DNA of 64,000 nt from Paracoccaceae bacterium (GTDB lineage Bacteria > Pseudomonadota > Alphaproteobacteria > Rhodobacterales > Rhodobacteraceae), in assembly GCA_947476475.1 (NCBI GenBank), contig CANJQT010000002.1, positions 34,756 through 98,755 of the forward strand, in the 5' to 3' direction. The notes below the pieces were generated by a model. The model was not told the origin of the DNA and ran no database searches. It was given only the letters and a program-made list of their open reading frames with translations. Positions 28,209 through 36,121 of the stretch are shown in pieces (the stretch's first letter is position 1; every line of letters starts with the position of its first letter). The position numbers and the translations under genes are program-made.

Positions 28209-29588
28209 TCAGCAGGGGTTGGCCGCGCCCTTGCGGGCGTACATCAGCCAGTTCAGCGCCACGTTGAAGGCGAAGAACACGGCCAGGCCGTAGAAGATCG
28301 GGCTCGCGCCTGTGGTTGCGACACCGTCGGCATTCTTGGCGAAGGCCCAGGCAAACATCATGCCGAACAGGAAGGGCCCATAGGCGGCGATGGCGGCGGT
28401 GAAACCGATCACGCCACTGGCCTGGCGGGGTTCAAACAGCATGGGCATTTGCTTGAATGTCGACGCATTGCCGACACCCGCAAAGAAGAACAGCCCCAGC
28501 ATCGCCCACACGAACATCGGGAAGGCGTCCAGCGAAGTCGGCGTCACGTTCATAGTTACCAGAATGGCGCAGGCAAGCATGCCGATCCCGGCATAATGCG
28601 TCACCCGGGCGCCACCCAGCTTGTCGGACAAGGGACCAGCGGCGACACGCGCGGCCGAACCGACCAGCGGGCCATAGAAGGCCCAGGCCAGCGGATCAGG
28701 CGCACCCTCAAAGCCGCCGAAGATGTTCTTGATCAGCAGCGGAAAGGTTGCCGACAGGCCCGAAAACGCGCCGAAAGTCATGATGTAGAGCGAAGTCATT
28801 GCCCAAGTGTGGCGTGACCCGAAGATGTCGAATTGCTGCGCGAAGTTCGCCTTGACCGGGATAGACTTAAGCAAAAGCCAGGCCGAAATGCCGAACACCA
28901 CAACGAAGGGGATCATCACCAGTGGCGCGTTTTGCAGAAAAACCTGGCTGACGACTTCGCCCTTGGTCAGGGTCTGCGATCCACCGATCCAGGTTGCCCC
29001 ACCCATCAGGCCAAAACCGATGATCCAGGGTGTGACGAATTGCACGATCGACACGCCGAAGTTGCCGATCCCGGCCTGAATGGCCAGTGCGGTGCCTTGC
29101 AGGCGCTTTGGAAAGAACATCGAGGTCGATGGCATGAAGCTGGAAAAGTTGCCGCCGCCCAGACCGGCAAGAAAGGCCCAGACCATCAACAGCCAGAATG
29201 GCGTCGCCGGGTTTTGTACCGCGTAGAACCAGCCAACCAGCGGGATCAGTAGCGAAAGCGTGGACAGGCTGACGACATGGCGGGTGCCATACATTGGCGT
29301 CAGGAACATGTGGATCAGTCGAAGCGAGCCACCGGCAAGGCCGGGCATTGCGGCCAGCCAGAACAGTTGCGAGGGCGTGAATTGAAAACCGATCTGCGGC
29401 AGGCGCACCACAAGTGCTGACACCATGAACCAGACGATAAATGCCATGGTCAGGTTCAGCGTGGTGATGGTCAGGGTGGTCCAGGCCCGGCCCGCGCCAC
29501 CACTTGCCCAGAAGGCTTGGTTCTCGGGCTCCCATTTTTGCAGCCAGGTGCCCGAGGGCGCGGTCGAGGAGGAGCTGTTCGTGCTCAT
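28209..29588 (-). CDS. narK: NarK2-type nitrate/nitrite transporter (MFS)
   Basis: A 12-TM major facilitator protein of the NarK2 kind, taken to exchange nitrate for nitrite. ATG 29588 (MSTNSSSSTAPSGTW) is preceded by GGAAAGG; the longer ORF begins in the gap. Diagnostic blocks are LPQIGFQFTPSQLFWLAAMPGLAGGSLRL, GLGGGNFSSFMPSTSMFFPKRLQGTALAIQAGIGNFGVS, ARVAAGPLSDKLGGARVTHYAG and GVGNASTFKQMPMLFEP. It stands between narK1 and narG; the two transporters are separate polypeptides here. Confidence 0.93.
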   Translation of the reverse strand: MSTNSSSSTAPSGTWLQKWEPENQAFWASGGAGRAWTTLTITTLNLTMAFIVWFMVSALVVRLPQIGFQFTPSQLFWLAAMPGLAGGSLRLIHMFLTPMYGTRHVVSLSTLSLLIPLVGWFYAVQNPATPFWLLMVWAFLAGLGGGNFSSFMPSTSMFFPKRLQGTALAIQAGIGNFGVSIVQFVTPWIIGFGLMGGATWIGGSQTLTKGEVVSQVFLQNAPLVMIPFVVVFGISAWLLLKSIPVKANFAQQFDIFGSRHTWAMTSLYIMTFGAFSGLSATFPLLIKNIFGGFEGAPDPLAWAFYGPLVGSAARVAAGPLSDKLGGARVTHYAGIGMLACAILVTMNVTPTSLDAFPMFVWAMLGLFFFAGVGNASTFKQMPMLFEPRQASGVIGFTAAIAAYGPFLFGMMFAWAFAKNADGVATTGASPIFYGLAVFFAFNVALNWLMYARKGAANPC

Positions 29589-29681
29589 GTCATTGCCTTT
29601 CCATACGGTTCGGACCTGCGGCATTTGGCCATGTCCGTTTGTGTCCGGCGGCGGGCGTGCCGCCGGAGTGAGGGCGTCAGG

Positions 29682-31019
29682 TCAGCCGCGCGGCATCGCG
29701 GTTGTGCGGGGGTCGTGGATCTCTTGCATCTCGGGCAGGTTCGGCAACTGATCGAGTGCCGCGCCATGGACTGCACGCTCCATCCTGCGGATCGAGACAT
29801 GCATCCAGACTATTGCGATGGCGACAAGCAGGAACAGCAGCATGAAACAGCTGGTGTAGATGCCGGTCATGTCCAGTACCTGGCCAAAGACGATGGGCAG
29901 GATGAAGCCGCCCAAGCCGCCGATCATTCCGACAAGGCCGCCCACCGAACCAACGTGATTGGGATAGTAGACAGGGATGTGCTTGAACACCGCCGCTTTG
30001 CCAAGGCTCATGAAAAAGCCCAAGGCGAACAATGTCACGACGAACGGCCATTGCCCCATCGATAGCGCGAAGGTGATCGGGCCACCTTTGGTGATGACGG
30101 TGTATTCGGTCGGGGGATAAGACAGAAGGAATAGAAGGATAAGTGACGCACCGAACGTCCAGTACATGACCGATCGTGCACCAAAGCGATCCGACAGGTG
30201 CCCGCCATAGGCGCGGAACAAACTCGCCGAAAGCGAAAAGGCAGCCGCAGACATGCCCGCCGTTTTCACATCAACGCCGTAAACGTCGATCAGATAATGC
30301 GGCATCCACAGCGCCAGCGCCACGAAGGCCCCGAAGACGAAGAAGTAATACAGCGAAAACCGCCAGACCTGCAGCTTCTTCAGCGGCGCGAACTGTTCGG
30401 CCAGGCTGGGCGACTTGACGCCAGAGGCACGGCGCGACACCAGTTCCGGGTCGTCTTTCGCAAAAAGATAGAAAAGTACACCCATCGCCATAAGCCCGAC
30501 AGCCCAAGTCTGTGCGACGGCATGCCAGCCATAGAGCACCATGACGTAGGGGGCTACGAACTTCGTCACTGCCGCACCCACATTGCCCGCGCCGAAAACC
30601 CCCAGTGCCGTGCCTTGCTTGCCTGCGCCATACCAGCGCGAAACATAAGCGACGCCAATGATGAAGGATCCACCCGCAAGCCCGACCCCAAGCGCGGCCA
30701 CTAGGTACATCTCGTATGTATGCGCCCAAGTCAGCGCCCAGGTCGCCATGCCCGCCAGGATCATCTGCGCGCCGAACACCAGTCGGCCGCCGTATTTTTC
30801 TGTCCAGACCCCCAGAAACAACCGAGTGAGAGAGCCGGTCAGGATCGGGGTGGCCACCAGAAGGCCAAACTGAAATTCGCTCAGCGACAGCTCTTTTTTG
30901 ATGGCCACGCCAATGATGGAAAAGATCGTCCAGACCGCAAAACAGGCCGTAAATGCGATGGTGGAAAGGGCAAGGGCGCGATTCTGATCGGCCTTTGTAA
31001 CCTGGGTGCCTTGTAGCAT
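29682..31019 (-). CDS. NarK1-type nitrate/proton transporter (MFS)
   Basis: A 12-TM MFS protein of 445 residues, of the NarK1 kind thought to import nitrate with protons. The ATG at 31019 has GGAG upstream. Family blocks are ATPILTGSLTRLFLGVWTEKYGGRLVF, GLAGGSFIIGVAYVSRWYGAGKQGTALGVFGAGNVGAAVTKFVAPY, FRAYGGHLSDRFGARSVMYW and SLGKAAVFKHIPVYYPNHVGSVGGLVGMIGGLGGF. It is the first gene of the nar operon. A perfect FNR box lies 69 bp upstream. Confidence 0.92.
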   Translation of the reverse strand: MLQGTQVTKADQNRALALSTIAFTACFAVWTIFSIIGVAIKKELSLSEFQFGLLVATPILTGSLTRLFLGVWTEKYGGRLVFGAQMILAGMATWALTWAHTYEMYLVAALGVGLAGGSFIIGVAYVSRWYGAGKQGTALGVFGAGNVGAAVTKFVAPYVMVLYGWHAVAQTWAVGLMAMGVLFYLFAKDDPELVSRRASGVKSPSLAEQFAPLKKLQVWRFSLYYFFVFGAFVALALWMPHYLIDVYGVDVKTAGMSAAAFSLSASLFRAYGGHLSDRFGARSVMYWTFGASLILLFLLSYPPTEYTVITKGGPITFALSMGQWPFVVTLFALGFFMSLGKAAVFKHIPVYYPNHVGSVGGLVGMIGGLGGFILPIVFGQVLDMTGIYTSCFMLLFLLVAIAIVWMHVSIRRMERAVHGAALDQLPNLPEMQEIHDPRTTAMPRG

Positions 31020-31087
31020 CTCTATCTCCGCAAACGTCGGGATTTTCCCTCTTGCGGTGACCCAATCCTCTTGGTGATCACGCGGAG

Positions 31088-31101
31088 TTGATCCAGATCA
31101 A
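31088..31101 (-). promoter_or_regulatory. FNR box upstream of narK1
   Basis: TTGATCCAGATCAA matches the FNR consensus TTGAT-N4-ATCAA at all ten fixed positions. Its centre is about 75 bp from the narK1 start, so a class II promoter (site at -41.5) would start near 31053 and leave a 33-nt leader. The -10 region there is poor (TTGGGT), which fits a promoter that needs its activator. Confidence 0.85.
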
Positions 31102-31158
31102 ACCCTGCGTTTGCAGGCGCAGCATTCCGACGTGATTTGATTTGCGCCATTCATATGG

Positions 31159-31175
31159 TTGCCAAATGTCGGCAA
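31159..31175. promoter_or_regulatory. Dyad TTGCC-N7-GGCAA in the nar regulator intergenic region
   Basis: TTGCCAAATGTCGGCAA is a 5+5 bp perfect dyad between the two FNR boxes. It does not fit FNR/NNR spacing (TTG-N8-CAA). It may be an operator for another regulator or may be incidental. Confidence 0.35.
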
Positions 31176-31202
31176 TTCGCTTGACAAATGCCACGGAATA
31201 AC

Positions 31203-31216
31203 TTGATGATTATCAA
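31203..31216 (+). promoter_or_regulatory. FNR box upstream of the Crp/Fnr regulator gene
   Basis: TTGATGATTATCAA is a second perfect FNR consensus. A class II start would fall near 31251, with TTGAAT (31240-31245) as a -10 box. That gives a short leader with the GGAAG ribosome binding site and the GTG at 31263. A TTGACA at 31181 lies just upstream, so the box could also overlap a constitutive promoter and repress it. Confidence 0.8.
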
Positions 31217-31262
31217 TCAAATGGGTGACATTTCGAACCTTGAATCAGAAGGAAGCGACACA

Positions 31263-32015
31263 GTGCCTAACCGGATTCAAGACGATGTTCGCGCACTCTA
31301 TCTGTTTCGCGACATTGCCGAAGTAACCTTCCAGAGCTTGATGCGAGCCAGTTACGACCAAAGCCTTCCACAGCAGGTAACGCTGATCCGCGAGGGCGCG
31401 CCGGCGGATTTTCTGCATATTGTCGTTGAAGGCATGGTTGAACTGTTTGCCACCTCCAGCGGGCGAGAGGTGACGATGGCTGTCGTGCGCCCGGTGTCCA
31501 CCTTCATTCTGGCTGCCAGTATTCGCGATGCCCCTTACCTGATGTCAGCCCGCACCCTGCAGCGGTCACGGATTCTGCTGATACCGTCGGCCGACCTGCG
31601 TGCAGCTGTGGCAAGCGACTCGCAATTTGCAATGAACGCGATGCAGGAACTGGCGGGGTGCTACCGCAGCATGGTGCGCCACACCAAGAATCTAAAACTG
31701 CGCAATACGCGTGAAAGGATTGCTGCCTATTTGCTGCGGCAATCGCGGCTGTTGGGCGGTGCTGCGGGCTTTAGTCTGCCCGTCGAAAAACGCCTGCTTG
31801 CCTCTTATATGGGGATGACCCCTGAGAACCTGTCACGGGCCCTGAAATCATTGGCGGCTGATGGCTGCAAGATCGACGGCCAAAGGGTGATCATCACCGA
31901 CCGCGCGCGGTTCGAGTCTCTGGCTGAACTCTCGCCAATGCTCGACGGTCCTGATCCGGTTGCAGAACAGGCGGGGGTAAGCCTGCCGCCGCCGATCGCC
32001 GAATTGCAGATCTGA
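31263..32015 (+). CDS. narR: NarR-like Crp/Fnr family regulator (no cysteine cluster)
   Basis: A 250-residue Crp/Fnr transcription factor divergent from the nar operon. The cyclic-nucleotide-like fold spans about residues 15-130 (LIREGAPADFLHIVVEGMVELFATSSGREVTMAVV). The C-terminal helix-turn-helix MTPENLSRALKSLAADG keeps the E-x-x-S-R contacts that read TTGAT half-sites. The N-terminus lacks the Fe-S cysteines of FNR, so it is not an oxygen sensor itself. That and its place match NarR of Paracoccus (nitrate/nitrite response) or Dnr/NnrR (NO). I prefer GTG 31263 (AAGGAAG upstream); ATG 31221 has no ribosome binding site and lies directly after an FNR box. Confidence 0.78.
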   Translation: MPNRIQDDVRALYLFRDIAEVTFQSLMRASYDQSLPQQVTLIREGAPADFLHIVVEGMVELFATSSGREVTMAVVRPVSTFILAASIRDAPYLMSARTLQRSRILLIPSADLRAAVASDSQFAMNAMQELAGCYRSMVRHTKNLKLRNTRERIAAYLLRQSRLLGGAAGFSLPVEKRLLASYMGMTPENLSRALKSLAADGCKIDGQRVIITDRARFESLAELSPMLDGPDPVAEQAGVSLPPPIAELQI

Positions 32016-32457
32016 CGTTACCCGTCGCAGATCCGCGCTCGGTCTCGCGCAGATAGGCCCTTGCTTTGCCTATTCGCGCATCCGAACCGACGGGGCGCGG
32101 CGCTCGCGGCGTTCACAGGAAGGGCCTATCGCTGCGGGTATTTGGAGACCGATGTGGGCGACTGTTCAGAAGGCGGATAACCCTGATAAGGACTTAACTT
32201 GTAGTAAGAGGGACAAATTCGGTTATGGGCGTTGAGGGCGGACACCAGACCGCCAAACCGCCTAAATCCAGATCCGAGGCGCCCTCATGAACCGCTTCCC
32301 GGCCCTCGGCACAACCGAGATTGACCGCGTGGCCTGAAGCCAAGGTGAAAGGGAGAGGTCACACCGCAGACGTCAGTTGCTCAACAATGACATGTCACCA
32401 GTGAAAACGGCGCTTCCTTGGACTCCATATGTTTTATTATAGCGGAATCGCATCAAT
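32016..32457. other. Gene-free stretch with nested inverted repeats, possible element remnant
   Basis: No convincing gene. The first part (32039-32152) has nested arms: TCGGTCTC...GAGACCGA outside and GATAGGCCCTT...AAGGGCCTATC inside (57 nt between the inner arms). Further on, TGAGGGCG...CGCCCTCA arms flank about 40 nt near 32231-32285, ending at an ATG with a 16-codon frame (MNRFPALGTTEIDRVA). Base composition shifts to AT-rich after 32400. It may be the scar of an insertion element or the junction of the accessory region; I recognise no transposase. Confidence 0.35.
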
Positions 32458-32494
32458 TTATGTGAAATCATCATTTGTTTTGAGTTAATGGCTG
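32458..32494 (+). promoter_or_regulatory. Shared motif, copy A (upstream of ABC importer)
   Basis: TTATGTGAAATCATCATTTG continues into TTTTGAGTTAATGGCTG. Twenty-four of 37 positions are identical with copies B (52190-52226) and C (47019-47055, minus strand). The CATTTGT core ends 97 bp before the ATG of the binding protein. TTAAT could serve as a -10 element; no -35 consensus lies upstream, so an activator site is likely. Confidence 0.65.
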
Positions 32495-32574
32495 TTGGAA
32501 GCTTTTCCCATGTCGCAGCCTTGCACGACTTTCACCATGCCGTGCTCGACGCTGTTTTCAAGGGAGCAGATTGC

Positions 32575-34173
32575 ATGACCAACAAGACCACTACGGAAGC
32601 CCTCCTTCCTGCCGCCAAGTCGTCGCGTTCTGGTTTCTCGCGCCGCGGCTTCCTCCAAGGCGTTCTGCTGGCAGGTGCCGGCCTCGCAGCGCCGAACCTG
32701 TTGCCCCGAGGCGCCTGGGCGCAGGGCAAGCCTGGCGGAAAGCTGATTGCCGCGCTAAGCGACGGTGCCTCCACCGACTCGCTTGACCCCACGACCTGGG
32801 GCGGCAATTACTTCTCGTCGGAGTTCGGCTCGATCATCGGCGACACTCTGACGGTCGTGGATCAGAAGAATTCCGTCGTGCCCTGGCTGGCAGAATCCTT
32901 TGAGGCGCAAGATGGCGCCAAGACTTGGGTGTTCAAACTGCGTCAGGGTGTCAGATTCCAAAGTGGTGGAACCATGACGGCAGCGGATGTCGTCGCCTCT
33001 TATAACCTGCACCGCGGCCCAGATTCGAAATCCGGCTCTAAGGCCGGGTTGGACATAGTTGATGATATCCTAGCTGAGGATGACAGCACCGTGGTGTTCA
33101 AGCTGAAGACCGGCGCGGCTGATTTCCCCTATGAAACTGCCAGCTACCGCGTCGCTATCTTCCCCTCAAAGGACGGCGTGGCGGACTGGTCCAATGGAGG
33201 CACCGGGCCGTTTAAGATCACAAATTTCGAACCAGGCATCAAACTGCAGGCGACCCGTAACCCCGACTACTGGAACGCCGAGACCGTCTTTTTCGATGAA
33301 ATCGAGCTTCTGCTAGTGGCCGACGCTGCAGCCCGCACAAATGCACTGTTGACCGGCGAAGTGCAGTATATAGATCGGGCTGATCTGAAGACCATCGACA
33401 TGCTCAAGTCGAACTCCGATATCGAAATCGACAATGTCACGGGCTTCTCGCATATCGTGGCCACCATGAACGTGACCATGGCACCCTTCGATAACTTGGC
33501 CGTGCGCGAGGCGTTGAAATATGCCTTCGACCGGCAAGAGATTCTCGACAAGGTCCTGTTCGGCTATGGCACCGTGGGTAATGACAACCCCTTTGCCCCC
33601 ACGCTGAAATTCGCCACAAATCCCGAACCGGTGCATGGCTTTGACCCCGAAAAGGCCAGGAGCATTCTGGACACCGCCGGAATCAAGGATCTGACCATCG
33701 ACTTGTCCACTTCGTCGGCAGCCTTTGGTGGTGCCGTGGATGCAGCGCAGTTGATGCAGGCAACAGCAGCCAAAGCCGGTATCACCATCAACATCGTCAA
33801 TGAGCCCGCCGACAGCTACTGGGACGCGGTCTGGATGAAGAAGCCCTTCATGCTGTCCTACTGGGGTGGCCGCCCCACAATTGATCAGCACGCGACCCAA
33901 GCCTATGCTGCCGATGCAGTCTGGAACGACACTTTCTGGAAGGTACCGCGTTTCGACGAGCTGCTAGTTGCCGCCCGTGCCGAGACCGACGAGACCAAGC
34001 GTGCCGCGATGTATGCCGAAATGCAGCAACTGCTGCACGACGATGGCGGTCAGATCGTGCTGGCCTTCAACAACTACGTCACGGCCCACTCCAAGACAGT
34101 GGCTCACGGCGATCTGAACTCGAATCTGGATCACGACGGCACATACATGTGGCGCCGCTGGTGGAACGTCTGA
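32575..34173 (+). CDS. ABC transporter solute-binding protein, family 5 (peptide/opine type)
   Basis: A periplasmic binding protein of the DppA/OppA family (532 residues). The ATG at 32575 has AAGGGAG upstream; the ORF-track start at 32488 overlaps the regulatory motif. It has a Tat-type signal peptide (FSRRGFLQGVLLAGAGLAAPNLLPRGAWA). Family blocks are SDGASTDSLDPTTW, FKLRQGVRFQSGGTMTAADVVASYNLHR, GTGPFKITNFEPGIKLQATRNPDYW and REALKYAFDRQEILDKVLFGYGTVGND. It is followed by a hairpin and then the permeases. The ligand is unknown; the linked catabolic genes suggest an N-methylated or amide compound. Confidence 0.92.
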   Translation: MTNKTTTEALLPAAKSSRSGFSRRGFLQGVLLAGAGLAAPNLLPRGAWAQGKPGGKLIAALSDGASTDSLDPTTWGGNYFSSEFGSIIGDTLTVVDQKNSVVPWLAESFEAQDGAKTWVFKLRQGVRFQSGGTMTAADVVASYNLHRGPDSKSGSKAGLDIVDDILAEDDSTVVFKLKTGAADFPYETASYRVAIFPSKDGVADWSNGGTGPFKITNFEPGIKLQATRNPDYWNAETVFFDEIELLLVADAAARTNALLTGEVQYIDRADLKTIDMLKSNSDIEIDNVTGFSHIVATMNVTMAPFDNLAVREALKYAFDRQEILDKVLFGYGTVGNDNPFAPTLKFATNPEPVHGFDPEKARSILDTAGIKDLTIDLSTSSAAFGGAVDAAQLMQATAAKAGITINIVNEPADSYWDAVWMKKPFMLSYWGGRPTIDQHATQAYAADAVWNDTFWKVPRFDELLVAARAETDETKRAAMYAEMQQLLHDDGGQIVLAFNNYVTAHSKTVAHGDLNSNLDHDGTYMWRRWWNV

Positions 34174-34195
34174 AACAAGTTTAGATTCGCATAAG

Positions 34196-34224
34196 CAGGC
34201 GCGCGGCATCACGCCGCGCGCCTG
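34196..34224 (+). terminator. Intra-operon attenuator hairpin
   Basis: A 12-bp perfect stem CAGGCGCGCGGC / GCCGCGCGCCTG with a 5-nt loop and TTTCAC after it. It lies between the binding-protein and permease genes. It probably reduces read-through so that the binding protein is made in excess, or protects its mRNA 3' end. Confidence 0.75.
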
Positions 34225-34244
34225 TTTCACAGGCGTAGGGCCCA

Positions 34245-35255
34245 ATGTCACAAAGCGAAGCAACATCTCGTCGCCCACGTTCGGCCGCAGGGCTGATTGC
34301 GGCCACCGTGGCCCGCCGACTGGGACATGGTGCCTTCACGCTTTTCGTGGTCTCGCTGGTTATTTTCTCGCTGATGAGCCTGATGCCCGGCGATTTTGCC
34401 AAATCCATTCTGGGTCAGGCGGCAACCCCCGAAACCGTCGCGGCCTTTCAACGCGAGGTCGGTCTGGATGTGCCACCGGTGCAGCGTTATGTTGCTTGGG
34501 TCGGCAATGTGGCGCATGGCGACTTCGGCAATTCCTTCGTGACCAGCGGAGCCAAAAAACGCGCCGTGGCCGATATCATTGCACCTCGGCTCAAGAACAC
34601 CATGTTCCTAGCTCTGATCACTGCAGCTCTGGCAGTACCCTTGGCGCTCGGTCTGGGAATACTGACGGCGCTGAAGCGCAATTCCTTCTTTGACCGGGCG
34701 GTGAATGCCTTGACCCTGACTACGATCTCGATGCCCGAGTTCTTCATGGCCTATCTTCTGCTGATGCTGTTCTCGACCAAACTGCACTGGTTGCCGGGCT
34801 TGGCCACCGTGGACGCGGGCGATCCCTTTTTGGAGAAGCTGCGCCGCTGCACGCTGCCTGCCCTAACCCTGACGCTGGTGATCGTGGCGCACATTATGCG
34901 GATGACCCGGGCAGCGATCCTGAATGTGTTGGATGACCCTTATATGGAGATGGCCCGCTTCAAGGGAATCACCCGCGCCCGCATGGTCCTGCGCCACGCT
35001 CTGCCCAATGCTTGGGCCCCCATTGCCAATGTGGTGGCCTTCAACCTGGCTTATCTAATCGTGGGGGTGGTGATCGTTGAAGTGGTTTTTGCCTATCCCG
35101 GCATCGGGCAATTGATGGTAGACGCCGTGTCGACTCGAGACATACCGGTCGTGCAGGCCTGTTCGCTGATCTTCGCCGGGGTCTATGTGCTGCTGAACCT
35201 AGCCGCCGACATCGCCTCGATCTTGTCCAACCCACGCCTATTGTTCCCGAGATGA
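34245..35255 (+). CDS. ABC transporter permease, DppB/OppB type
   Basis: The first inner-membrane permease of the importer (336 residues, about six TM helices). The N-terminal VARRLGHGAFTLFVVSLVIFSLMSLMPGDFAKS and the EAA-like loop MEMARFKGITRARMVLRHALPNAWAPIANVVAFNLAYLIVGVVIVEVVFAYPGIGQL are typical. The start overlaps no other gene. The stop overlaps the next start (ATGA). Confidence 0.93.
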   Translation: MSQSEATSRRPRSAAGLIAATVARRLGHGAFTLFVVSLVIFSLMSLMPGDFAKSILGQAATPETVAAFQREVGLDVPPVQRYVAWVGNVAHGDFGNSFVTSGAKKRAVADIIAPRLKNTMFLALITAALAVPLALGLGILTALKRNSFFDRAVNALTLTTISMPEFFMAYLLLMLFSTKLHWLPGLATVDAGDPFLEKLRRCTLPALTLTLVIVAHIMRMTRAAILNVLDDPYMEMARFKGITRARMVLRHALPNAWAPIANVVAFNLAYLIVGVVIVEVVFAYPGIGQLMVDAVSTRDIPVVQACSLIFAGVYVLLNLAADIASILSNPRLLFPR

Positions 35256-36121
35256 CCGACCTTCCCGCCCCTCACCGCCGCAGCCGTGGTGAAAGACTGC
35301 GCGCGAAGTTTGCCAAGGCGCCCTATTCCGCGCGCTTTGGCATGGTGATGCTGTCCCTTTACATTATAACCGCACTTTTCGCCCCGGTGCTGGCCCCCTA
35401 TGGCGAAGCCGAAGTTATTGGTAAGGCCTTTGAACCCTGGTCCGCGACACATCTGCTGGGCACCGATCAGCTGGGTCGCGACATGGCGGCGCGGATAATC
35501 TATGCTGCGCGCAATTCCATGGGCATCGCCTTTCTGGCCACTGTCCTGTCCTTTGTGACAGGCGGCCTTTTTGGGATCGTTTCGGCCCTGCTGGGTGGCT
35601 GGGCGGATCAGGTTCTGAGTCGACTTGTTGATGCGCTGATGGCCATTCCCGGTCTGATCTTTGCCTTGATGGCCCTATCCCTGTTTGGTCCTACCGTCGT
35701 GAACCTTATTATAATCATTGCCGCCATCGACGCCACCCGCGTTTTCCGCCTTACCCGCGCCGTAGCCCTCGGCGTTGTCTCGCAGGATTTCGTCGAGGCA
35801 GCGCGTCTGCGCGGAGAAGGCACGCTTTGGATCGTCACGCGCGAGATATTGCCGCACACCCTGCCCCCGCTGATCACAGAATTTGGCCTGCGCTATTGCT
35901 TTGTCTTCCTGACTATTTCGGCCCTGTCCTTCTTGGGTGTCGGCCTTCAGCCGCCCATGGCTGACTGGGGCTCGATGGTGCGGCAGAATGCGACTCTGAT
36001 CACCTATGGAAATGTGACGCCCCTATTGCCCGCCGCAGCCATCGCCCTTTTGACCGTCTCGGTCAATTTCGTGGTCGACTGGCTATTGCAGATCACTGGC
36101 GGAGGTCGCGATGGGCGCTGA
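35252..36121 (+). CDS. ABC transporter permease, DppC/OppC type
   Basis: The second permease (289 residues). It has the DppC-type N-terminal tail before the first helix (SARFGMVMLSLYIITALFAPVLAPYG), the HLLGTDQLGRDMAARIIYAARNSM signature of this family, and the EAA loop FVEAARLRGEGTLWIVTREILPHTLPPLI. ATGA coupling links it to the first permease, and the ATPase gene overlaps its end by 11 bp. Confidence 0.93.
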   Translation: MTDLPAPHRRSRGERLRAKFAKAPYSARFGMVMLSLYIITALFAPVLAPYGEAEVIGKAFEPWSATHLLGTDQLGRDMAARIIYAARNSMGIAFLATVLSFVTGGLFGIVSALLGGWADQVLSRLVDALMAIPGLIFALMALSLFGPTVVNLIIIIAAIDATRVFRLTRAVALGVVSQDFVEAARLRGEGTLWIVTREILPHTLPPLITEFGLRYCFVFLTISALSFLGVGLQPPMADWGSMVRQNATLITYGNVTPLLPAAAIALLTVSVNFVVDWLLQITGGGRDGR

